NCBI GenBank assembly: GCA_028571685.1
Contig: CM053166.1
Coordinates: 65,000,111 to 65,064,110 of the forward strand
Direction of reading: 5' to 3'
Origin: Heterohyrax brucei
Taxonomy: Eukaryota; Chordata; Mammalia; Hyracoidea; Procaviidae
DNA length: 64,000 nt
Part shown: one piece after another, positions 46,543 through 58,600 of the stretch
Numbering within the stretch: position 1 is the stretch's first letter
Layout: each line of letters begins with the position of its first letter
Program-made: the position numbers and the translations under genes
The notes under the pieces: model-generated
What the model saw: the letters and a program-made list of their open reading frames with translations, nothing else
Database searches by the model: none
What the model was told of the DNA's origin: nothing

Positions 46543-47689
46543 CCTTTTATTTTTTTATTGTGGTTAAGTGGAAGTTTACAATCCAAATGTATTTTCCGTA
46601 TAAAACCCAAGGTACCCATGTCTTTGCAATTCTTACTTGTTCTTGTCACCCTGTGACAGCATACTCCTTTCTCACTCTTTACTTCCAGTATCAACTAAAC
46701 CAACATTTGTCCCCTACTCTCTCTCCTCTTGTCTCCCTTTTAAAAAGAAACCAGTAGGACAGCCTGATATGTACATGTTAAACTGCGAACTACACATACC
46801 ACCTGCATCACTCTGTGTCCCTAAGTCCAATCCATTCTTTATCTGAAATGTTGGCTTCAGTAGTGGTTTCACCTCTGAGATAGCAACATGTCTAGGGGCC
46901 ATGTTCTCAGGCGACTCCAGGTTGTCACACTGTCAATTCGGGTCTTTTACTAGAGTTCTAGATCTGCACCCCTCTTTTTCTTGTGCTAGTCTGGGACTAT
47001 ACATTGTGTCCAGTATCAGGGCTGTCTTTGGTGGTAACTGGGTACCATCTAGTTCTTCCAGTCTAATGCTGATGTAATCTCCCAATCATATGAGTCCTTC
47101 TGTCTCCTGGGCTCATTTTTCATCATGTCTTTGATGTTCTTGTTTGTCATCTAGTGTTGCTCAGATGGCAGCTTGTTGGCTTTTAAGACCCTAGATGCCA
47201 CTCACCAGTATGGGGTGCTGAAGATTCTCTTACAAAAAAATGCTAGTTATGTGAATTGATGTTGGTGTGTCCCCTGAAAACATGGTCCTCAGACCCTTGT
47301 CTCTGCTACTCTGTCCTTTTAAATATTGGGTTGAATTTAGAAAACCTTTTAGCTTATGGTATAGTCCAGTTATGTTGACCTGTCTTCTACTGGGTGCTGT
47401 CGCTCCCTTCACCAGTCGAATTCGTGTTTACTATCTAATCTGTCAGTAACCTTCTCCCTCCCTCCCCGCACTTGTAGCCGTCAAAGACTGTTTTCTTCTG
47501 TGCATAAGTCCTTTCTTAAACCCTGGGGACATAGTAGTTAAGTGCTAATTCTGCTAACTAAAAGGTCCAGGATTCATGTCAGCCAGGCTCTCTTTGGAAA
47601 CTCTATGACGCAGTTCTGTTCTGACCTATAGGGTTGCTATGAGGAGGAATTGCCTTGACCAGCAGTGGGTTTGTTTTCTTTTTGTTTAA
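46543..47689 (-). other. L1-2 3'UTR
   Basis: AAGTGGAAGTTTACAATCC near the tail, CTTTTAAGACCCTAGATGCC matching L1-1 near 1830, and a C-rich tract (CTTCTCCCTCCCTCCCCGCA) at 47450-47469, the decayed counterpart of the L1-1 G-quadruplex tract. A SINE sits at its 5' boundary. Confidence 0.8.
47514..47687 (+). mobile_element. AfroSINE with 8-bp target duplication, inside L1-2
   Basis: AAACCCTGGGGACATAGTAG, AAGTGCTAATTCTGCTAACT, TCTATGACGCAGTTCTGTTC, GCTATGAGGAGGAATTGCCT. AAGTCCTT flanks it at 47506-47513 and 47688-47695. It interrupts L1-2 near the ORF2 stop. Confidence 0.88.
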
Positions 47690-50600
47690 GTCCTTGTAAT
47701 AATGGTCTTACACAACGTTTGTCCTTTTTCAGCTAATTGATTTCACTAAGCAAATATCTTCCACTTGATTCCAGGTTATGTTTCATAAAAATCCTCATTG
47801 TTCTTTATCATTGTGTAGTGTTCCATTGTGTATATGTACCATAGCTTGTTGATCTATTCATCTGTTGATGGATACCTAGGTTGATTCCAACTTCTGCTGT
47901 TGTGGACAGTGCTGCAGTAGGTAATCATGTGCATGTCTCTTCATGTGAGAGCCCTTATTTCTGTACGATATATTCCTAACAGTGAGATTGCTGGATCATG
48001 TTGTATTTCTATTACTAGCTTTATAAGAAAGCACTAAGTTGCTTTCCAAAGAGGGTGTACCAGAGTACATTGCCACCAACAGTGTAGAAGAGTTCCAGTC
48101 TCTCTACAGCCTCTCAAACATTGGTTGTTCTGTGTTGTTTCAATCAGTGAGTGCCCATCTTTTTGGGGTGAGATGTTATCTTACTATAGGTGTGATTTGG
48201 ATTTCTCGGATGGCTGTTGATTGTGAGCTTTTCATCATGTATCTTTTGGCTGCCTGGATGTCTTCTTTGGGGAAGTGTCTGTCCATATCCTTTGCCCATT
48301 GTTTAATTGGGTTATTTGACTTTTTCTTGTTTATATTTTAAAATACATTGCAAATTCAGGAAATAGATGTCAGATATGTGGTTGCCAAATATTTTTTCCC
48401 AGTCTGTACACAGTCTTTTTAGTCTCTTGATAACAATCTTTGGATGAGCATAAGTGTTTAATTTTTAGTAGTTACCATTTATCTATTTTCTCTTCCGCTG
48501 TTTTTGCATTGTTAATAAATATTGGAGTCTGTTTAAGCCATGTATTAGAGCTTCTAGTGTCGGCCCTATTTTTTCTAACATAATCTTACTAGTTTTAGAT
48601 TTCATATTTAGGTCTTTGATCCATTTTGAGTTAGTTTTTGTGCAAGGTGTGAGAGATATGGGTCTTGTTTCAGTTTTTTGCCGATGGTTATCCAGTTTTG
48701 CCAACACTGTTTGTTAAAGAGACTTTTTTCCCTGAGTTTGAGACCTTTGTCAAAGGCAGCTGTTCACAGGAGGATGGTGATATTTCTGGATTCTCTATTC
48801 TGTTCCATTGGTCAATACGTTTTTGTACCAAGTACCAGGCTGTTTTGACGACTGTGGCACTGTAATAGGTTTTAAGGTCAGGTAGTGAGATACCCCCCAC
48901 TGTGTTCTTCTTCAGTAGTGCTTTACTTATCTAGAATTTCTTCCCTTTCCAAACAAGGTTGGGGATTTGTTACTCCATCTCATTAAAAAATGTCACTGCA
49001 GTGTGTATTGGGATTGCATTGTATATGTAGATCGCTTTGGGTAAAATAGCCATTTTCACAGTGTTAAGTCTGTCTATCCATGAACAGGGTAGGTTTCTCC
49101 CTTTATGTAAGTCTCTTAGTTTCTTGCAGTAAGGTCTTGTAGTTCTCTTTGTATAAGCCACTTATTTCTCTTTAGATTTATTGCTAGGTATTTTATCTTC
49201 TTGGGTGCTATTGTAAATTATGTTGATTGGTGATTTCCTCTTTGTTTGGTGTAAAGGAATCCTACTGATATGTTTATCTTGTATCCTGGCACTTTGCTAA
49301 ACTCTTCTATTAGTTGCAGTAGTTTCTTTATGGGTTCTTGAGGGTTTTCTGTGTATAAGATCATATTGTTTGCATGTAGGGATACTTCTTTACTAACACA
49401 GATGCCCTTTATTTCTTTGTCTTGTCTGAATGTTCTGGCTAGAACCTCCAGCACAGTGTTGAATAGAAGTGGTGACAAGTGGGCATTGTTGTCTGGTTCC
49501 CATTGTCACGGGAATTCTTTCAGTCTGTCTCCATTCAGGATGATGTTGGCTGTTGGCTTTGTGTAGATGACTGTTACTATATTGAGGAATTTCCCTTCTA
49601 TTTGTATTTTTCTGGGAGTTTTTAACATGAATGGATGTTGAACTTTGTCAGATGCCTTTTCTGCATTAACTGATAAAATCAAGTGATTCTTTTTTTTTAT
49701 TTATATGGTTGACCACATTGATTATTTTTCTGATGTTGAACCAGCCATGCATGCCTGGTATGAATCCTGTTTGGTCATAGTGAGTAATTCTTTTGATATG
49801 TTGTTGAATTCTGTTGGCTAGGATTTTGTTGGAGATTTTTGCATCTAGGTTCATGGGAGATACTGGTCTAGATTTTCTTTTTTGTGTTATGTTTACCCAG
49901 CTTTGGTATCTGTTATGCTGGCTCCATAGAATGATTTATTTGGCAGTGTTACATCCTGTTCTGTGCTGTGAAATGGCTTCAGTAGTACTGGAATTAACTC
50001 CTCTCTGAAAGTTTGATAGAATTCTCCAGCGAGAGAGTCTAGGCCAAGACTTTTTTTTGGTGGTAGTTTTTAAATTAATTTTACAGTGTTTTCTTTTGTG
50101 ATGAGTTTATTTTGTTGTTCCTCTTTGTGATAATTTTAGTAGATAATGTGATTCTGGAAATTTGTCCATTTCCTCTAGGTTTTCAAGTCTATTAGGGTAT
50201 GATTTTTCATAATAATCTGTTAGGATACTTCTAATTTCTGTTGGGTTCTGTTGGGTCTGTTGTGACATCTGTTTCATTTCCTATTTGAGTTATTTGTTCC
50301 CTCTTGTGTTTGTCTTTTGTGAGTTGAGACAGTGGTTTGTTGATTTTATTGATCTTTGTAATAAAACAGCTATTGGTTTTGTTGATTCTTTCAGTTTTTT
50401 TTTTTAGGTCTACTCGGATTTTTATCATCAGTTTTCTGGTGGCTGAGGGGTTCTTCTGTTGTTCTCATTCTACGTTTTCGAGTTGTAGGGTTAATTCTTT
50501 GGTTTGGACTCTTTGTTTAGTTTGGATGTGTGCATGTATTGAGATAAATTGACCTCTAAGCACTGTTTTTGCTGTATCCGATAAGTTCTGGTATGATGTG

Positions 50601-51425
50601 TTTTCATTCTCATTTGATTCCATGAATTTCTTTATGGCATCCTTGGTTTCTTCTATAACCCATGAATTCTTGAGCAAGGTGTTTGTGTTGAGTTACAATG
50701 AGTTTGAATTTCCACCCATGTTTTTTCTGCTGTTGATTTCAACTTTTATAGCATTATGGTCTCAGAAGATGGTGTGCAATATTTCAGTGGTTTGGATTTT
50801 GTTGAGACTTCCTTTATGGCCTAATATGTGGTCTGTCCTGGAGAATGTTCCATGTGCATTGGAAAAGAAGATACACTTATCTTTGTTGGGTAAAAAGTTC
50901 TGTATATGTTTGTGAGGTTGACTTGGTTGATTGTTCCAATTATTTTGTGTGTCCTTTATGATCTGTCCATTACTTAAGGTGGAGCATTGAAGTTTCCTAC
51001 TGTTATTGTGGAGTAATGGATCTCATTTTTCAAAGCTGTAAGTATTTTTTATATGTATTCAGGTGCTTTGATATTGAGTGCTTAAATATTTAATATTGTT
51101 ATATACTCCTTATGTATTGAAACTTTAAGCAATAAATAGTGACTGTCCTGGTCCACGGTGGTGGATTTTACTTTAATATGTATTTTATCCGAGATCAGTA
51201 TTACCACTGCCGCTATTTATTGCACATTGTTGGCTTGGTATATATTTTTCCATCCTTTGGTTTTTGGTTTTTTCATATCTTTGAGTCTTAGGTGTATTTC
51301 TTGTGAGCAGCATATAGATGGAACGTAGTTTTTCATCCAGCCTGTTACTCTCTGTCTCTTTATTGGTGAGTTCAGTCCATTTACATTCAGTGTAAGTGTT
51401 AGATATGAATTTAGTGCTGTCATTG
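47690..51425 (-). pseudogene. L1-2 ORF2, heavily broken
   Basis: Pieces of the endonuclease-RT protein lie in several frames: N-terminus at 51217-51425 (LNVNGLNSPIKRQ, and SQEIHL with the catalytic Glu), the region after the endonuclease at 50465-50677, RT at 49666-49854 (NKILANRIQ) and 49218-49478 ([13 protein letters not shown], then a degenerate FADD site reading LHANNMI), and C-terminal parts at 48970-49161, 48688-48900 and 48483-48707. The catalytic RT aspartates are lost. Confidence 0.88.
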
Positions 51426-51903
51426 TGGTGCCTTTATTTTTGTGTTTTTGATAATTTATGTATTCCATTTAATATTCTGTTCTGAGTTGTTCTTATTTAT
51501 GAGTTTTCTTTTCATGTTTTTCAGTGTTCATTTTGCATGTGTTGTGACTTCTGTAGTGTGTTTCTTATTTTGATATGTAGTATTGGTAGTTTGCTTTGTG
51601 GCTACCCCACTGTTCCTGTCTAATGTTCTAAGTTTAAACCAGTCTTTAACTTATTTATATCTCTGACTTCCTCTCCATCTGTAAAGTCTATGAATACATT
51701 AATATGTCTCTCTTTATACTGTTACATTGTTATAATTTACATACTGAAATCTCTGTTTCCCTAATTTTAAAATTTTAATTTTGATCGAGCCTTGTGACTT
51801 CCCTAACCAAGTAGGACGCTGGAAACTGAGTCATGCATTGCATCCTTAAGTATATGTCTTGTATTAATTGATTTTCTATTCAAGGAACTTCTGTCAGTGT
51901 TTC

Positions 51904-52830
51904 TTATAATTTTGTTTTGGTTTTTGCAGAGTCTCTATGCTTCCGTTTATTTGAAAATGTTCTAATTTTACCATCATATTTGACAGACAGTTTTGATGGT
52001 ATACAGTATTTCATTGGAGTTCTTTTTCCTTTTAAGGTTTGTGTGTGTGGTCCCATTTCCTTTATGCCAACATGGTTTTGGCAGCATATTGGAGCTGAGC
52101 CTGGCAGTCTAGTTAGTTTTGGTGCCTTTAAAAGCCTTTCCTTGTGCATAATTTTATTAAGCTTTATTATAATATGTCTTGGTATCTACCTTTTAGGATG
52201 TATTGTGGAGTTTGATGAGCATCTTGAATGGATATCTTCTTTCCTGATGTCAGAGACATTTTCTGTCAGCAACTGTTCAAATTTGCTCTGTGTTTTCTGC
52301 TTTCCCTCCCTTTTCTGGTACTCCAATTACTCATAAATTGTTTTTCTTGATAGAGTCTCATATAAGTGTTAATGATTCCTCTTTTTTCTTGATTTTTTTT
52401 TATCTGATCTGTTTTCATAAATGCTGATGTCAGTTGCTTATCCTCAACATTGCTAACTCTGCATTTCATTTTCCCGATTTTGCTTCTTCTTTCACTTGAG
52501 TAGTCTAACTCTGGGATTCTGTTATTGATCTGATGAGTTTGAGATTGTTGCTCTTCTAGCAATTCATGTAGCTTGTTTTATTTTTCATTTTGCTGTGCTG
52601 TACTTTGTCTAATCTCCATCCTGAGATCTAGAAGGGCTCTATACGTAATTCTTTTGTATTCTACCTGAGACAATTTTAGGATGGCTTGTTCATCTGGGAA
52701 AGGTTTTCATTTTTTATTTTGGGAGTTTTTTGGAGCTATGGTGGTCTGCTTCTTTAAATGGGTTAGAATTTGTTGTCTCTGAGCCATCAGAAAGCTGTTG
52801 TGACATAATTGTTGGGTTACTGCTATCTAA
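51904..52830 (-). pseudogene. L1-2 ORF1, broken
   Basis: 52266-52562 covers the coiled-coil to RRM part (EEQQSQTHQINNRI, VEDKQL) and 51904-52149 the C-terminal domain, ending KTKTKL at a stop that corresponds to the L1-1 ORF1 end. The N-terminus near 52830 is inferred by alignment with L1-1. Confidence 0.75.
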
Positions 52831-54290
52831 TTATATATGTAGTTTTTAATTTAGTTTTGGCTGTTCACGTAGTCTAGTCATTTGAGCTAGTGAGGTTATT
52901 GGAGTACTAATAATTCTGATGCCCTGTCACCTTTTCGTTGGAGTGATGCCTGCTGTGGGAGATGTAGCAGGTGTTGCTGGCTCAGGGGAGCCAGCAGGTA
53001 CTCTTCTTTCAGCCCTCTCTTTGTGTCCCACACCAGGTCCAGGAGTAAAGCTCAGGGCACACACATAAAATACCCCACGTCCTGTCTAGGTAGTACCTTA
53101 GAGCAGAGAACAGAGTGGGAAAAGCTGGACACCTGGAGTCAACTAGTGGGTAGGTAAGGTTTGACTCACAAAAGTAGATGTGCATTTTTTAGCTTATAAT
53201 GTTCCAGTAAGTGCATCATTTTATGTCTCTGAGGAACTGCTGGAACTCATCCTCCACCCCTCCATTTGTTTCCCTCTCTGAGTTTAGGAGAATAGCTCAG
53301 GGCACAAGAGTAAAGTGTTCCACTTCTTCCCAGGTAGTGCATTGCAAATTTGGCCTGGGGTGTAAAGCAGAGAAGGTAGATGGGAAATACTGAAGACAGG
53401 GAGGGAAGTAAGCACACAGGAAAGGATTGAACCCCAAGGTATCCTAAGCATTTATCTTGAAACGTGGGGAGTTTTCCTTGGTGTTTTATAGATGCCTTGA
53501 TTGTGTGACTCATCAGAGGTTTACTTCTACCCTTCTTTTTCTTTTCCTCCTGAGTCCCACAGAAAAGCTCAGGGCACACACATACAATTCCACTTCCAGT
53601 CCAGATGGTGTAGCTCAGAGAAGGGAAGGGGAAAAGGTACTGCTGCACTTGGTTGCCAACTGCCACTGTGTTTTATAGGTGTGGCTGTCTTAACCACACC
53701 TTCTTTACTAAGAGAGATGTTTTCCAGTCAGCGTGGCAGGCAGTCCCAGCTGGCTTGTCAGGAGTGGCAGTTCTAGCCTACTGTCTGAAAAAGGTGGCGT
53801 CCATATCTGCGCAGTGTCTTGGGCTGCTGCTCCAGCAGAAGCTGTGGCATAGCGCATAAAAGAGAGGTGGTAAGGGCGCTCCTATACTCAGCTGCAAGTT
53901 GCCACTTCATTCTTTAGACGTGGCTGTCTTAAGTACAGCTTCTTTGCTGAGAGACAGTCCACTTAGATGCTACTGTTCAGAATGTAAGCTGGCTCCAGCC
54001 AGGCTCTGAGGCACAGCAGCCCCAGTGCTAGACTCCCAACTGACAAAGATGGCATCCATACCAGTGCTGCTTCTCCATTGCCATGCCAGCAGAACAGGAC
54101 CGTTTGCGCTGCCATCTGCTTGTGATAAATATAGTTGTTCCCCTTCGTGTTGTCCATTCCAATCTCACAATTTTCTGCCTGATCTCAGGGGTTCTAAGAT
54201 GTCTCATTTTGTTCTGTCCAGTTGTTTTTATAGGCCTTAGTGTACTTATCAAGGAGACGTGTGAGTAGTGTGCTGTCTTGGCCTTGACCC
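52831..54290 (-). promoter_or_regulatory. L1-2 5'UTR with tandem units of about 240-272 bp
   Basis: CTCAGGGCACA recurs at 53051, 53296 and 53568 (spacing 245 and 272 bp), GGCTGTCTTA at 53683 and 53923 (240 bp), and GGCGTCCATA/GGCATCCATA at 53796 and 54051 (255 bp). The 5'UTR therefore consists largely of diverged tandem copies. At 1.46 kb it is longer than that of L1-1. Confidence 0.72.
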
Positions 54291-55239
54291 CTGTATTTTA
54301 TTTTTGTGCTTTATGTGAAAGTTTACAGCACAAATTGTTTTCTTACTCAAAAATTTATACACGAACTACTTACTAAGATTGGTTGCTATCCCGGCATTGT
54401 GTCAGTACTTTCCCCCTTTTTTCCAGTCCAGGTTCCCTGTGCCATTCATCCATGTTGCCTGTTCCTTCTTGTCTTCCTGCCTCTGCTTATGGACAGATAT
54501 TGTCTGTTTGGTCTCTTGTATTTTGTTATACTAAGAAGTGCTTTACTCATATGTGTTGTTTGTTTTATAGATCTGTCTAATCTTTATCTGAAAAGCTGAA
54601 GTGGTTTAGGTTCAGAGTTAGAGTGCCTGGGGCCATAGGCTCAAATGGTCCTTCAGTTTCCATCAGACCAGCCAGTATGGTCTATTTTATTGAATTTGAA
54701 TGTTGCTCTACATTTTTTTCCCACTCTGTCTGGGACCATTTATTGTGATTACTGTCAGAGCATTTGGTGGTGGTAACCGGGCACAATCTAGTTTTCCTGG
54801 GCTCCAGCTGGTAGAGGGCTGTGATTCATGTTATACATTAGTCGCTTGTACTAATATTTTCTGTCTGTCTTCAGTTTTTGTTTGTTCTCCCTTTCACTGG
54901 ACAGGATGGGATGAGTAAATAAATCTTAGATGGCTGCACTCAAGCTTTTAAGACCTCAAACAATATTAACCAAAGTAGGATGTAGAACATTTTCTTTATG
55001 AACTATGCCAATTCACCTAGATATTCCCTGAGACATGTTCCTTACCCATCAACCCCAGTAATTCATTCCTTCATATTGTTTTGATGTGTTTAAGAAGCTT
55101 TTATGACTTGACATTGTGCTGACTTTCCCATATTGTGTGCTTTCTTTCGCTTCACCAGTGTCTACTGTCTAGTATCTATCATCCCCTTGCTCATAACCAT
55201 TAAAGAAAATGTTTTCTTTCTGTGTGCAAATGCTTTCTT

Positions 55240-57255
55240 GAGTACTTATATAGTGGTCTCTTAATGTTAGTCCTTTTGTGATTTACATTTCACTCAGCAA
55301 AATGCCCTCTATCATGTTGTGACATGTTTTACAGATTCATCATTGTTCTTTCTAGTATTCCATTGTGAGTATACACCAAAATTTGTTTATCTGTTTATCT
55401 GTTGGTGGCCACTTAGGTTGCTTCCGTCTTTTCATTTCCCCTATACTCTTATTTTGCTGAGAGTTTTTAGCATAAATGGGTGTTGTACTTTGTCAAATGC
55501 CTTTTCTGCATCATTTGGCAAAATCAGTTGTTTCTTTGCTTTGTGCTGTTTATGTGGTTGATGACATTAATTGTTTTTCTGATGTTGAACCAACCTTGCA
55601 TCCTTGGTATGAATCCAACTTGGTCATGATGAAGTATTTTTTTTTAATATATTGCTCAATTTTGTTGGCTAGGATTTTGTTAAAGATTTTTTCTGTCTAG
55701 GTTCATGAGTGATAATAGTCTGTAAATTTCTTTTTTTGTGGGATCTTTCACTGGCTTTGGTATCGGTTATGCTAGTGTCTCGCTTCATAGAATGAAGTTG
55801 GGAATGTTCCATCCCTTTCTGTGCTGTGAAATAGCCTCAGTAGTATTGGAATTAACTCCTTTATAAAAGTTTGTTAGAATTCTCTGATGAAGCCACCTGG
55901 GCAAGGACTTGTTTGGTTGATATTTTTTAAATTTTTCAGTCTCTTCCTTTCTGATGAGTTTATTAAGTTGTTCTATTTTTCCTCATGATAAATTTGACAG
56001 ATGATATGAATCAGGAAATTTGTCCATTTCCTCTAGGTTTTGAAATCTGTTAGACTACAGTCTTCTGTAGTGTTCTGTTATGATACTTTTGATTTCAGTT
56101 GGGTCTGTTGTGACATCTCCCAGGTTATTTGTTTCCTCTCTTGCTAGTCTTTTGTCAGTTTAGCCAATGGTTTATCAATTTTGTTGATCTTTTGAAAGAA
56201 CCAGGTTTTGATTTTGTTAATTTTTTCAATTGGTCTTCTAGTCTCTAATGCATTTAGTTCTGCTCTAATCTTTATTGTCTGTTTTCTTCTCTTGTCTGAA
56301 AGGTTCCTTTATTGCTCTCTTTCTACTTGTTGAAGCTGAAGGGTTAATTTTTTTGGTTTGGGTCTCTTCTTCCAGATGTGTGCATATATAAATGTTCTTC
56401 TGAGCACTGCTTTGGCTGTATCCCATAGGTTCTGTTTAGGATGCGTTTTTATTCTCATTTGATTCCATAAATTTCCTTATTTTGTCCTTGATTTCTTCTG
56501 TAACCCTTGGATTTTTGAGCAAGGTGTTAAGTTCAGATGAGTTCAAATTTCTGCTATTGATTTTGACTTTTATGGCTTTATGGTCCTAGAAGATGCTTTG
56601 CAGTAATTCAGTAGTTTGGATTTTGTTGAGACTTACTTTATGTCCTAACACATAGTCTATGCTGGAAAATGTTCCATGTGCGTTGGACAAGGTGTACTTA
56701 TCTGTTGATGAGTAAAAAGTTCTGTGTATGTCAATGAGGTCTAGTTGATTAATTGTTGCAATAAGGTCTTCTGTATGTTTACTGAGCTTTTTGTCTGGAT
56801 GATCTCTCCATTGCTGAATGTGGAGTGTAGAATCCTGCAACTAGTATTGTGGAGTGGTTTGTCTCATTTGTAGTGTTGTCAGTGTTTGTTCAATGTTTAG
56901 ATGCTCTGGTGTTGGATGCATAAATATTTACTGTTATATCCTACTGTGTATTGAACCTTTAGCAATGGTGATTGTGCTAGTCTGTGGTGGTGAATTTTTC
57001 ATTAAAGTGTATTTTATCTGAGATTAGTATCACCACTTCTGCTCCTCTTTGTATGTTTTTAGCTTGGTGTGTATTTTTCCATGCTTAGATTTTCAGTTCT
57101 TATCTTTCAGTGTGAGGTCTGTTTATTATAGGCAACATGTAGATAGATCATGTCCTTTGATCAAGGATGTCACTTGCTCTCTCTTTATTGAAACAGTCTG
57201 TTTTCATTCTCTGTAGTTATTGACAGATATTTATTTAATGCTGTCATTTTGATGG
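55240..57255 (-). pseudogene. L1-3 ORF2 remnant with internal deletion
   Basis: 56586-56840 is an endonuclease piece (LSKHTEDLIATINQL, SSIDYVLGHK). 55437-56300 is antisense RT sequence (TGCCTTTTCTGCATCATTTG equals the AEKAFD region). The RT catalytic box and most of the C-terminal region fall in the deleted part, leaving only the last 200 bp or so before the stop. Confidence 0.82.
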
Positions 57256-57679
57256 CTTTGTTTTTGTGTTGACGTTTTCTATGCTGCTCTCATTCTGTTT
57301 TGGGACATTCTTTATGAGTTGGTTTTCATCTTTTTTAGTGTTGATTTTGTGTTTGTTGAGACTCTTGTAGTATGTTACTTGTTTTGATATGTTGCACTGT
57401 TATTTTGCTGTGTGGCTACCCCTGTCATTCCCCTTAATATTGTAAGTTCAAATCAGATTTTAACTGCTGCATAGCTTTTTAATTTCCTCTCCATCAAAAA
57501 GGGTTATACCTAGTATAATATAGTCCTCTTTTTGGTGTGATAATGTCATAATTTTCATGTTGAGATCACTGTTTCATGTCTTTTAATATGTTGACTTTGA
57601 TCTTCTTGACTTCCCTAATTGAGTAGAAATCTGGTTGCTGTGTCCTGCATGCCTCCTTAAATATACACTTGATTTTTTT

Positions 57680-58600
57680 TTTTAAACAAAGACCTTCTTT
57701 CAGTATTTCTTGTAGTTTTCATTTGGTTTCTACAAAGACTCTGAGTTTCTGTCTTTCTGGAAATGTATCAATTTCACCTTCACGTTTGAGAGACAGTTTT
57801 GCAGGATATGTAATTCTTGATTGGAAGTTTATCTCTTTCAAGGCTCTGTAATCCCACTGCCTTCTTGCCAACATTGTTTCTGCCAAGAAGTCAGATGAAA
57901 GCTTACAGGGCTTCCCTTTGTACATTGGCTTTGCTTTAAGCTTGCTACCTTTAAAAGCCTCTGTTTATGATTTGTTTTATTAGGCTTTATTATAGTATGT
58001 CTTGGTGTCTTTCTTTTGGGGTCTAGTTTTGTTGCATTTGATAAGCATCTTAGATATCTATGTTCTGTTTTATAATTTTAGCAAAATTTTCTGTCAGCAG
58101 CTTTGTAGCATTAATCTGTATTTTCACCAATCTCTCCCTGTTCAGTAACTCCAGTTATTCGTAGATTATTCCTCTTAATAGTGCCCCCACATGTTGCTTA
58201 ATGCATCTTCATTTTTCTTCTTTTCACGGATTTCTCATAAATGCTGATGTCAGGTCCTCTGTCCTCAACATCACTAAGTCTGACTTTAACCTCCTCAGTT
58301 CTCCTCTTTTGGCTTTCAATTGAGTTGTCTGCCAAGCCAAGCCAAGTGCTGTCAAGTCGGATCCGACTTAATTTAATTATTGATTTGCTGGATTTCAGAT
58401 TGTTGATGTTCCTTCAGTTCAGATAGCTTACTTAATTTTTCATTGTGTTCCCCTGCATTTTATTTAATCTCTAGGAGGGCTGTATACATAGTTCTTCTGT
58501 ACTCAACCTCTGATAATTTCAGAAGACCTTCTTTATCTGGAAAGTTTTTTGATTCTTTATTTCAGGAATTTTCTGGAGTCATCGTTAGCTATCGATAGAT
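57680..58600 (-). pseudogene. L1-3 ORF1, broken
   Basis: 57719-57925 encodes the C-terminal domain (LARRQW, NFQSRITYPAKLSLK, RQKLRVF). Upstream, 58190-58450 corresponds to the coiled-coil part but is out of frame and interrupted by a SINE tail fragment at 58330. Confidence 0.75.
58330..58371 (-). mobile_element. SINE/RTE tail-only micro-insertion in L1-3 ORF1
   Basis: TGCCAAGCCAAGCCAAGTGC then TGTCAAGTCGGATCCGACTT: about 40 bp of the AfroSINE tail with no body, splitting the L1-3 ORF1 remnant. Confidence 0.72.

Larger units (their letters stand above)
46543..54290 (-). mobile_element. Full-length antisense L1 (L1-2), 7.7 kb with SINE insert
   Basis: A complete L1 on the minus strand: 5' end beginning GGGTCAAGGCCAAGACAGCA, long 5'UTR, ORF1, spacer, ORF2, 3'UTR and poly(A). 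It is flanked by the exact 14-bp duplication CTGTATTTTATTTT at 46529-46542 and 54291-54304. The right duplication is also the poly(T) edge of the next L1, so L1-2 inserted into the poly(A) end of L1-3. All frames are heavily broken. Confidence 0.92.

Noticed and set aside
53247-53666. A 139-codon minus-strand frame that might be a host exon
   Set aside because: It lies in the tandem-repeat 5'UTR of L1-2, has no recognisable domain and no supporting splice sites.
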